NCBI GenBank assembly: GCA_030654175.1
Contig: JAURXZ010000024.1
Span: forward strand, 310,001-374,000
Reading direction: 5' to 3'
DNA length: 64,000 nucleotides
From: Bacteroidia bacterium
Lineage (GTDB): Bacteria > Bacteroidota > Bacteroidia > 2-12-FULL-35-15
The translations under genes and the position numbers were made by a program. Numbering within the stretch: the first letter of the stretch is position 1; each line of letters starts with the position of its first letter. Below the pieces are notes generated by a model. That model saw only the letters and a program-made list of their open reading frames with translations, was not told the DNA's origin and searched no databases. Positions 35,900 through 43,814 of the stretch are shown piece after piece.

Positions 35900-38800
35900 A
35901 TGAAAAAAATAATACTTATCGCCCTGACTTTTACAATGTTGCTGGCTCAAAATGTAAAAGCATCGCATATATCTGGCGCAGAAATAACCTATAGTTACAT
36001 TGGTAATAACCAATATCGGGTTAACCTGAAATTATATTGGGACTGTACCGATGGTTTTGATCCGGGCGATCCTCAAACTGTTGATTTAACAAGCACTTGT
36101 GGTGGCAACCTTAGTCTTTCCGTTGAGCAAACAAATCCGGGAGGAACCGATATTTCCCAGTTATGTACCAGTGCATTAAGTACCTGTAGCGGAGGAACCA
36201 CGCCAGGTATGAATATGAATGAATATACTGATACAATAACATTATCTCCCTGCGATACCTGGACAATGAGTTGGAGCAGTTGCTGTAGAAACCAGGTTAT
36301 TTCAAACCTTCAAAATCCGGATCTTTTTGGTATGTATGCAGAAGCGATATTAAACAGCGTAACCGCTCCTGCCAATAATTCACCTTATTTTACCTCTCAG
36401 CCTTTACCTTATTTATGTGTGAATCAGGCAATTTGCTATAATTTTGGAGTGGTGGAAGCAGATGGAGATTCGTTATACTATTCATTGGTAAATGCAATGG
36501 AAACCGGAGCGTCCAATTTACTTTACAATACGGGCTATACAGCAACCTCACCTATCCCAGGAATTACCATTAACCCTAATACCGGTCAAATCAGTTTTAC
36601 ACCTACCACTGTTGGGAATTTTGTTGTTGTGGTGGAAATAGCCGAATACACACCAGCTGGTGTTTTGATTGGTTCGGTAATGCGTGATATTCAGTTTGTT
36701 GTGTTTAATTGTGGTAATCAAACAGTTGGTTGTACCGATGGCTCAATTACCGGTTTAACCGGAACTGCCTCACAAACAGGCCCTTATACGGTAGAAATGT
36801 GTGAAGGCTCTCTCTTTAGTTTTGATATAACCTATACAGATCCTAATGCAGGCGATAGTTTGTCAATTATTTCGAACCTTGCAATTGTTCTTCCGGGTTC
36901 TACCATTACTACCTCAGGAGTAAACCCCTTAGTGGCAACCATCAGCTGGACAGCCCCTCCGGGAACAGCGAATACAAACACCTCATTTAGTATTACCGTT
37001 AAAGATAATGCTTGCCCTGTACCGGGTCAACAAACATTTGTTTACGACATCAATGTATTAACACGAACACTTGCAGGTGCTGACCAAATTATTTGCGGTA
37101 CCCAAACAGCTTCACTGAATGGTACAGGAGGTACAACTTTTACCTGGAATGTTATAAGTGGCCCGGCAATGGTGGTAGGTAGTAATTTTTCATGTAACCC
37201 TTGCGCAAGCCCTGTTGCATCACCTGTATCCACCACAACGTATGAAGTTGTTAGTGATTTAAGCGGAACATGTTTAAACAAAGACACTGTTACAGTTACC
37301 GTTGTTCCGGATTTTTCATTTTTAACAACTCAAACCACAGATACCCTTTGTTTGCAACAACTTGTTTCTTTAAATATAACAGGTTCTCCTGCAGGAGTAT
37401 ACACACAATTGTGGTCACCTTCAACCTATCTCGACAATGTTACAATTGCAAACCCTACTGCAACCATCACTATTCCGGGGACCTATAGCTATTATGTTAG
37501 TATTACCAGTCCTTTCGGATGTCTTAAAAAAGATACTACAGCAGTAACCGTATTGCCCGAGATAAGAACCCGCATTGGCACCGATACTATTTTGTGTCTT
37601 TCTCAAAGCACACAATTAAATGCAACCGGTGGAGCAACGTTTAACTGGAGCGTAATAAGCGGTCCTGCTATAGCGGTAGGCACTAATTTTTCATGTAATC
37701 CTTGTGCTAGTCCGATCGCAACACCTGCTTCAACAACAGTTTACCAGGTTACGAGCAATTTAAATGGTACATGTATCAATAAAGATACAGTTACTGTTAC
37801 CGTTGTTCCGAATTTTACAAATACAATAACACAAAGTGAAACGATCACTTGTTTATTGCAGCCATCAATCCAGTTGAATGTGACCACAGTTCCTTCAGGA
37901 ACCTACAGCTACCAATGGGATTTAAATTCAGCTTTAAATAACTACACAATTTCTAATCCGCTTGCGAGCACGGCCATTCCGGGTACACACCTCTATATTG
38001 TAAGCGTTACAAGTCAAACAGGATGTGTTAAAGAAGACACCGCCCAAATAATAATTACCCCAAGCTATGCTCCCGATCCAATTGCTTATGGTTCGGATTC
38101 AGTTGTTTGTACAGGTGATACCGTTCAACTTGGAGTAACCTTCGGAACCTCAGTTCCCTCTGTTTGTGGGCTAAACCCTGTTGGTTGTTCCGCTTCACTA
38201 TCCGGAGTTGTGGGAACAGCAACAACAGCAAACACAAGTACTCAATATCCCGCTCCTTATGGTAACTGGTATAAATCTGCAAAACACCAGTTTTTATTCA
38301 CGGCCGCTGAGTTAAATGCGTCAGGTGTTGTGGGTGGCAAAATAGATCAGTTGGATTTTAATGTTTCACAGATCCCTACCGGTGCCTTAACTACTTATCA
38401 TGAGTATACGATCAATATGGGGTGCACCAATGCTATAGCGCTAAGCAACTGGGCAACCGGCCTTTTAAACGTTTATACTCCAAAAAATCACTCTGTTACC
38501 GTTGGTTGGAATGTTCACTCGTTTGATAACGCTTATGAATGGGATGGGATTTCAAATGTTATTGTAGAAATTTGTTTCAATGAGATCCCACAGGGAACCA
38601 CCTATACAAATAACTGTATTTCACCATATACTACTACATCATTTAATTCGGCTCTGTATGATAATGACGACAATACACCGATGTGTCCAAGTTTATCCGC
38701 ACCTACTGTGAGCAATAAAAGACCTAATACGCAATTTCATTATTGTGGTGGTGCACCCGATTCTACAAAATATACGTATAGCTGGTTTCCTCCAGCCGGG

Positions 38801-39700
38801 ATAGTTAATACGAATGCACAATATACGGGAGCAATTGTTTCTGGGCAAACGCAATATTATGTGGTTGTTACAGATACACTTAGCGGTTGTTTAGACACAG
38901 CTTATTTTAATGTGGCAGCCACGGCACCCACTCCGCTTACTGTTTCTGCAGGAAGCGATGTAACTATATGCCCGGGCGTATCTACAACACTAACAGCATC
39001 AGGTGCCCTTTATTATTCCTGGAGTCCACCAACAGCTTTATCAAGCACAACTACTGCAATTACAAACGCAAATCCAACATCTACTATTACATATACCGTT
39101 ACAGGAGACGGGGATTGCGCAACAGGCCCGGCTACAGCTACCGTAACCGTGATAGTGCCTACAGGGCAAACGCTGGCGATAGATGCGGGACCCGACCAGG
39201 AAGTGTGTGGCACAGGCCCATTTAATTTGAGTGCTGCAACTACAGGTGGATTGGCAGGAAATACATACGCCTGGACATTCATATCCGGAACAGCAGGTGA
39301 TAGTATTCACAACCCGAATTCAATTACAGCGTTTGTGAATCCTACAGCAGAAAACACTAATACTTATCAGATAACCGTTACAGATACATGTGGTAATACA
39401 GCATCCGATATGGTTGTTATTAATGTGCTTTTGGATTGTACTTTAGATATACCAAACGTATTTACTCCAAATGGAGATGGAACCAATGATTATTTCCTTG
39501 TTTCCGGTGTTGGTTTGAAATCATATTCCGCTGCAATCTTTGATCGTTGGGGAAGAAAAGTTTTTGAATCGGTTGATGTTAAACAAAGCTGGGATGGTAA
39601 AAATGCTGATGATGGAACTTTTTATTATGTAATAAAAGCCGAATCAAACGCAGGAAAACTTTTTGACGAAAAAGGTTATCTTCTTAGAATTGGGAAATAG
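35900..39700 (+). CDS. Giant secreted protein with gliding-type (type B) sorting domain
   Basis: A 1266-residue secreted protein with signal peptide MKKIILIALTFTMLLAQNVKA. The first 250 residues form a conserved domain (HISGAEITYSYIGNNQYRVNLKLYWDCTD, WSSCCRNQVI), followed by Ig/cadherin-like modules with VAEADGDSLYYS-like and DPNAGDSLSI stretches. Two modules are near repeats: residues from Arg389 (GADQIICGTQTASLNGTGG) and from Arg556 (GTDTILCLSQSTQLNATGG), 167 residues (501 bases) apart. The C-terminus IPNVFTPNGDGTNDYF, FDRWGRKVFESVDVKQSWDGK, DGTFYYVIKAE is the gliding-motility-associated (CHU_C) sorting domain. Surface adhesin is the likely role. Confidence 0.87.
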   Translation: MKKIILIALTFTMLLAQNVKASHISGAEITYSYIGNNQYRVNLKLYWDCTDGFDPGDPQTVDLTSTCGGNLSLSVEQTNPGGTDISQLCTSALSTCSGGTTPGMNMNEYTDTITLSPCDTWTMSWSSCCRNQVISNLQNPDLFGMYAEAILNSVTAPANNSPYFTSQPLPYLCVNQAICYNFGVVEADGDSLYYSLVNAMETGASNLLYNTGYTATSPIPGITINPNTGQISFTPTTVGNFVVVVEIAEYTPAGVLIGSVMRDIQFVVFNCGNQTVGCTDGSITGLTGTASQTGPYTVEMCEGSLFSFDITYTDPNAGDSLSIISNLAIVLPGSTITTSGVNPLVATISWTAPPGTANTNTSFSITVKDNACPVPGQQTFVYDINVLTRTLAGADQIICGTQTASLNGTGGTTFTWNVISGPAMVVGSNFSCNPCASPVASPVSTTTYEVVSDLSGTCLNKDTVTVTVVPDFSFLTTQTTDTLCLQQLVSLNITGSPAGVYTQLWSPSTYLDNVTIANPTATITIPGTYSYYVSITSPFGCLKKDTTAVTVLPEIRTRIGTDTILCLSQSTQLNATGGATFNWSVISGPAIAVGTNFSCNPCASPIATPASTTVYQVTSNLNGTCINKDTVTVTVVPNFTNTITQSETITCLLQPSIQLNVTTVPSGTYSYQWDLNSALNNYTISNPLASTAIPGTHLYIVSVTSQTGCVKEDTAQIIITPSYAPDPIAYGSDSVVCTGDTVQLGVTFGTSVPSVCGLNPVGCSASLSGVVGTATTANTSTQYPAPYGNWYKSAKHQFLFTAAELNASGVVGGKIDQLDFNVSQIPTGALTTYHEYTINMGCTNAIALSNWATGLLNVYTPKNHSVTVGWNVHSFDNAYEWDGISNVIVEICFNEIPQGTTYTNNCISPYTTTSFNSALYDNDDNTPMCPSLSAPTVSNKRPNTQFHYCGGAPDSTKYTYSWFPPAGIVNTNAQYTGAIVSGQTQYYVVVTDTLSGCLDTAYFNVAATAPTPLTVSAGSDVTICPGVSTTLTASGALYYSWSPPTALSSTTTAITNANPTSTITYTVTGDGDCATGPATATVTVIVPTGQTLAIDAGPDQEVCGTGPFNLSAATTGGLAGNTYAWTFISGTAGDSIHNPNSITAFVNPTAENTNTYQITVTDTCGNTASDMVVINVLLDCTLDIPNVFTPNGDGTNDYFLVSGVGLKSYSAAIFDRWGRKVFESVDVKQSWDGKNADDGTFYYVIKAESNAGKLFDEKGYLLRIGK

Positions 39701-39710
39701 ATAGTGAGAT

Positions 39711-39998
39711 TTGAGATATTAGACTTTGTATAAGTTAAAATACAACCTAATGCTTACAAGGAAATTGAAATGCTTACACATAGTTTTCTCGACAAGCTCG
39801 AAATAGCCCTGTGCATGGTCATTTCGAGCTTGTCGAGAAAGTGTGGCGATTACTCTAAAGAATTAACTTATATAAAGTCTATCGTAGTGTTTTCTTTTTT
39901 ATTCCTCCAATGAGATAATTGAAATGTGAGCCCTTATCCTGTATTTAAAAAGTGTTATCTGCCCCTTTTTTTCTCTATACTCAAATCTAATATCTCAA
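39711..39998. repeat. Nested inverted repeats filling an intergenic region
   Basis: Three nested pairs occupy the gap between the giant cargo gene and nadB. Outer: TTGAGATATTAGA (39711-39723) against TCTAATATCTCAA (39986-39998). Middle: a 19-base arm TAGACTTTGTATAAGTTAA (39720-39738) against TTAACTTATATAAAGTCTA (39863-39881), one mismatch. Inner: a perfect 20-base pair TTTCTCGACAAGCTCGAAAT (39785-39804) against its reverse complement (39821-39840), loop 16 bases. The middle pair has TA at both ends, like a miniature transposable element. The inner hairpin could also stop the upstream transcript. Confidence 0.8.
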
Positions 39999-40000
39999 TT

Positions 40001-41551
40001 CTATTTTGCCATATAATGCAATCCCCTGCTTTCTTTTCGCTGACGTGCGTGTTTAATGATGATATAAGCAACATTGATCAGGTTGCGAAGCTCACATAAT
40101 TTAGGTGAAATAGTAGTTTTTAAATACAAGGCTTCATTCTCTTTATAAAGAATTTCCAACCTGTCGAATGCACGCTGCAAGCGCAAATCAGAGCGAACTA
40201 TACCCACATAGTTTGTCATAATGGCTTGTACCTCACGCAGCGTTTGTATGAGTAAAACCATTTCTTCGGGGTGGTGCGTTCCTTCTGCATTCCAGTCGGG
40301 GATGGTTTCGCAAAAGTTGATTGTTTTTATTTCTTCGATAGAATCCAATGCTGCATTGTGCGCATACACCACCGCTTCGAGCAGGGAGTTGGATGCCAAG
40401 CGATTTGCACCGTGCAAACCCGTTGCAGAGCATTCACCTATTGCATACAATTGTTTGATACTGCTTCTCCCTTTTTTATCCACCTTGATCCCTCCACACA
40501 TATAGTGTGCAGCAGGCACCACAGGAATATAATCTTTCATCATATCAATCCCCAAACTCAGGCATTTTTGATAAATATTTGGGAAATGTTTTATCAATTC
40601 GTCTTTATCTAAATGACGGCAATCTAAATATACATAGTCGTCACCCCTTATTTTCATTTCATTGTCTATTGCACGGGCAACAATATCTCTGGGGGCAAGC
40701 GATTTGCGTTCATCATATTTTTGCATGAATTCTTCTCCGTCTATCGTTTTTAATATCCCTCCAAAACCCCGCACAGCCTCTGATATAAGGAAGGAAGGGA
40801 TTTCTCCCGGATTGAATAACGAGGTGGGATGAAACTGATAAAATTCCATTCCTTCCACTCGGCCCTTTGCACGATACACCATAGCTACCCCATCGCCTGT
40901 GGCAATAGATGGGTTTGTGGTAGTTGAATACACATTGCCGGCACCACCTGTTGCCATCAGAACAATTTTTGCAAGTATGGTTTCGGTTTTATTTGTTCTC
41001 AGGTTTAGCACATATGCTCCGTAACAATCAATATCCGGAGTGCGGCTATTCACTTCGTGCCCCAGGTGGTGCTGTGTTAAAACATCAATAGCAAAATAAT
41101 GGTCAAGGATCTCGATATTCGGATGTTTGTGAACCGCTGTTAACAACGCTCGTTCAATTTCAAAACCGGTATTATCCTTATGGTGTAAAATGCGGTGTTC
41201 GGAGTGTCCTCCCTCTTTAGCAAGGTCAAATTCACCTGTAGCAGTTTTATCAAATTTTGCTCCCCAGGCAATGAGCTCATTTATACGGTCAGTCGATTCT
41301 GTAATAACCATTCTCACTACTTCTTCATCACAAATTCCGTCACCGGCAATTAAGGTATCTTCAATATGTTTCTGGTAGGAATCCGGATGATGCATAACTG
41401 CTGCTATGCCACCTTGTGCATATTTGGTGTTGCTTTCATCTTCATTGGCTTTGGTTATCATACACACTTTACCATAGGGCGCCACTTTCAGTGCATAACT
41501 CAATCCGGCAATACCTGAACCGATGATTAAAAAATCCGTTTTTTTGTTCAT
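40001..41551 (-). CDS. nadB: L-aspartate oxidase NadB
   Basis: A 516-residue flavoenzyme that oxidises aspartate to iminoaspartate, the first step of NAD synthesis. It shows the FAD fold LIIGSGIAGLSYALKVAPYG at the N-terminus, NTKYAQGGIAAVMH, MATGGAGNVYSTTTNPSIATGDGVAM, FYQFHPTSLF, and the signature YAIGECSATGLHGANRLASNSLLEAVVYA. The C-terminal helical part is present and the length is normal. Partners nadA and nadC are not in the window. Confidence 0.97.
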   Translation of the reverse strand: MNKKTDFLIIGSGIAGLSYALKVAPYGKVCMITKANEDESNTKYAQGGIAAVMHHPDSYQKHIEDTLIAGDGICDEEVVRMVITESTDRINELIAWGAKFDKTATGEFDLAKEGGHSEHRILHHKDNTGFEIERALLTAVHKHPNIEILDHYFAIDVLTQHHLGHEVNSRTPDIDCYGAYVLNLRTNKTETILAKIVLMATGGAGNVYSTTTNPSIATGDGVAMVYRAKGRVEGMEFYQFHPTSLFNPGEIPSFLISEAVRGFGGILKTIDGEEFMQKYDERKSLAPRDIVARAIDNEMKIRGDDYVYLDCRHLDKDELIKHFPNIYQKCLSLGIDMMKDYIPVVPAAHYMCGGIKVDKKGRSSIKQLYAIGECSATGLHGANRLASNSLLEAVVYAHNAALDSIEEIKTINFCETIPDWNAEGTHHPEEMVLLIQTLREVQAIMTNYVGIVRSDLRLQRAFDRLEILYKENEALYLKTTISPKLCELRNLINVAYIIIKHARQRKESRGLHYMAK

Positions 41552-41560
41552 AAATCAATA

Positions 41561-41745
41561 GATGTGAGATGTGAGATATAAGATTCAAGACAAAAAACAC
41601 TTTATGTTTTCCAAAACGAAGAAAATTCTCCAGTGTCAAATCTTACATCTCAACACTATTATATTAGTATCTTTGTATCAATCCTGATAGCTATCCGGAT
41701 AATCAAGTCAAAATTAACAAATAGATTCGAGATTTTAGATTTGAG
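41561..41745. repeat. GAGATxTxAGATTxGAG-type repeats upstream of nadB
   Basis: GATGTGAGATGTGAGATATA (41561-41580) continuing to AGATT faces the inverted AAATCTTACATCTCAAC (41637-41653). A further copy GATTCGAGATTTTAGATTTG lies at 41724-41743. The same word family forms the outer arms of the palindrome at 39711-39998, so nadB is bracketed by it. CCTGATAGCTATCCGGATAA near 41685-41704 is a further palindrome-like patch. Confidence 0.6.
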
Positions 41746-41824
41746 TCCCGGAGATTAAAAAACATCTTAAATTCTTTAGAGCAGAAAAATCTTGTCAAAC
41801 ACTTAATTAGTAAGAAAATAAAAA

Positions 41825-42448
41825 ATGAACACATTTGTAAAAAAGCCGGTGGTTGTATATGCTGAAAGCACACCTAATCCGGCATCAATGAAATTTGTTG
41901 CCAACCAGTTATTGGTGCAAAATGGCGCAACGGCTCAATATTTATCAAAGGGAGAAACAAAAGGTTCGCCTCTTGCAGCTAAACTGTTTGAATTTCCATT
42001 TGTGAAAGCAATTTTCCTTACTGGTAATTTTGTTACAGTTTCAAAAACGGATAGTGTTCTGTGGGAAGAGGTTACACAAGAGTTGCGTGATTTTATTAAA
42101 ACTTATATTAATGAAGGTCACCCGATAATTACTGATCTGCCCACCACCGAAATGCCTGTTGATAATACATTTGCTGCAAAAAAAGAAATGTTTACAGAGC
42201 ATAGCGCTCCTTCAACGGAATTAGAAGTAAAAATTGTTGAAATACTGGAACAATATATCCGTCCGGCAGTTGAAAGTGATGGAGGAAGCATTACTTTCAA
42301 AAGTTTTATCGATGGCATTGTAACAGTTCAGTTAAGGGGCTCTTGCAGCGGTTGTCCATCCTCAGCCATTACTCTGAAAGCTGGTATTGAAGGGCTTCTA
42401 AAGCGAATGGTGCCTGATGTAAAAGAAGTGGTTGCGGAAGCAATGTGA
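41825..42448 (+). CDS. NifU-like Fe-S scaffold protein
   Basis: A 207-residue protein with two domains. The N-terminal Nfu_N domain begins VYAESTPNPASMKFVANQLL and has AKLFEFPFVKAIFLTGNFVTVSK. The C-terminal NifU domain (residues 137-207) contains YIRPAVESDGGSITF and the Cys pair in GSCSGCPSSAITLKAGIEGLL that binds a bridging [4Fe-4S] cluster. It acts in iron-sulfur cluster assembly or transfer. It is divergent from nadB and followed by a strong terminator. Confidence 0.95.
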   Translation: MNTFVKKPVVVYAESTPNPASMKFVANQLLVQNGATAQYLSKGETKGSPLAAKLFEFPFVKAIFLTGNFVTVSKTDSVLWEEVTQELRDFIKTYINEGHPIITDLPTTEMPVDNTFAAKKEMFTEHSAPSTELEVKIVEILEQYIRPAVESDGGSITFKSFIDGIVTVQLRGSCSGCPSSAITLKAGIEGLLKRMVPDVKEVVAEAM

Positions 42449-42487
42449 TTTTAAAATCCCGATTAAAATTGAAAATACATCTTTATG

Positions 42488-42524
42488 AAAACAACCTCTG
42501 AAATTTTTTTCAGAGGTTGTTTTT
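42488..42524. terminator. Terminator after the NifU-like gene
   Basis: ACAACCTCTGA (42491-42501) pairs with TCAGAGGTTGT (42510-42520), flanked by A residues on the left and TTTTT on the right. It lies between the convergent NifU-like and SnoaL-like genes and probably serves both. Confidence 0.9.
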
Positions 42525-42554
42525 TATGATCAGCGAATAAAAATTGGTTAATAA

Positions 42555-42998
42555 TTAATGTTGAACAATTTCAATTTCTGGTATTGCGCCAATTTGTTTC
42601 ATCATTCCAAGGGCATCGAATTCTGACCACTCTTCAACTATTTTTCCATCAACAATTCGTAGTATGGAGATTCCGGAAACTATTATTTTTTTGTTTGAAG
42701 CAATGAAACCTTGAAAATCCCCTTTGTGTGTTGCGCCAAATGTGGTGCGGGTTACAACTAAATCGCCTTCAGCGATCTGTTCCTCAATTGATAATTTCAT
42801 ATCCGGGAAACCTGTATTATATTCTATAATAACCTGCTTACTTTCTTCTATACTAAGCGCATTGGTTTTACCAGGGAAATGCAATTTATAATCATTTCCC
42901 CATAGTTTTTCCACTTGTTGAACATCCCCTTTTGCGAAGTATTCCCAAAATTCACGTGCAATTTTTTTGTTGGATTCTAATTTTGTTGTTGTTTCCAT
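42555..42998 (-). CDS. SnoaL-like (NTF2-fold) ester cyclase family protein
   Basis: A 147-residue protein of the SnoaL-like NTF2 superfamily. The pattern is NKKIAREFWEYFAKGDVQQVEKLWGNDYKLHFPG, then EESKQVIIEYNTGFPDMKLSIEEQIAEGDLVVTRTTFGATHKGDFQGF and the closing strands ILRIVDGKIVEEWSEFD. Such proteins are small cone-shaped folds, often of uncertain role. A truncated paralogue lies next upstream. No signal peptide. Confidence 0.85.
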   Translation of the reverse strand: METTTKLESNKKIAREFWEYFAKGDVQQVEKLWGNDYKLHFPGKTNALSIEESKQVIIEYNTGFPDMKLSIEEQIAEGDLVVTRTTFGATHKGDFQGFIASNKKIIVSGISILRIVDGKIVEEWSEFDALGMMKQIGAIPEIEIVQH

Positions 42999-43067
42999 TT
43001 TATTTTAATTTAAGAAATTAATAGCTTGTTTTTAAATTGGTTCTGTTTTTCTGCCGGTCCTGATAAG

Positions 43068-43271
43068 TTATACATAAGGAAAAGCCACGTTAAACTGTTT
43101 GTTAAATTTTTCAGCATCTTCATACTTCAAAGGTTTATCCATTCCCGGTAAATGGCGTTTTAGTTTAGGCATATCCGTGATTTTTTCAATTGCAGAATAA
43201 TTATTTTTTTCATATCCTTCAAATGACTGGTATGCAATATTTTTGTTCGTGTTTAATATTTTTGTTTCCAT
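43068..43271 (-). pseudogene. Truncated SnoaL-like paralogue
   Basis: A 67-residue open frame that aligns with the first half of the neighbouring SnoaL-like protein: NTNKNIAYQSFEGYEKNNYS with its NKKIAREFWEYFAKGD, and FNVAFPYV with YNTGFPDM. It stops just there, and only about 70 bases separate it from the next gene, so the second half of the fold is missing. It is most likely a decayed tandem duplicate. Confidence 0.65.
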
Positions 43272-43814
43272 TATTTTTGTTTTTGTTTTGCTGCTCTTTT
43301 ATGGGGTGTATCGCACTGAGCGAATAGTTTTTATTCTTTCGGTATGTTTCAGATAAGGAATACATTTAAAAAAATGACTTCAAAATTAAGCTCGCGCCAC
43401 CTCGATTTGATTCATTTTAGATGAAACGAGATGATTAATAGGCGATATATTAAATTAATAGCCTGCTTCGTGCAATTTGCCAAACAGGAATTACCATAAA
43501 AAAATATTAAAAAAAGTCATATTGCTATTGTTCAACCAATTGGTCTTTTTTTTGTGATTAAAATCATTTCCGGCAAAAAAGGTTGAGTTTATTTGATAAA
43601 AAACACGGAATACTAGTAAGAGGAATTGTAAATGCTTTTAGGATACAAAGAATAAATTCATGGTTTTGTCTGTTAAAACAGATGGTTGATAAACCACTTT
43701 TGGTATAAAACAGAAGGTTTTTCTTTAAAATCGCATTTTTTTTTAAGAAAAATTTGGTTGTATTAAAAATTTATTACTTTTACGCATTCTATTATTGAAA
43801 AAACAAAAATTGGA
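43272..43814. other. Intergenic region with promoter of the PKD gene
   Basis: A 543-base AT-rich region between the truncated SnoaL-like fragment and the PKD-repeat gene. Apart from the promoter near 43754-43782 I see no gene, RNA or repeat in it. Confidence 0.4.
43754..43782 (+). promoter_or_regulatory. Bacteroidota-type promoter of the PKD gene
   Basis: TTG (43754-43756), 18-base spacer, then TACTTTTA (43775-43782), close to TTG-N17-20-TAnnTTTG with a final A in place of G. The ATG is 33 bases further on. Confidence 0.5.

Noticed and set aside
39785-39840. The inner 20-bp hairpin as a simple terminator of the giant cargo gene
   Set aside because: It has no T tract and is nested in larger inverted repeats, so an element origin seems more likely, though it may still affect transcription.
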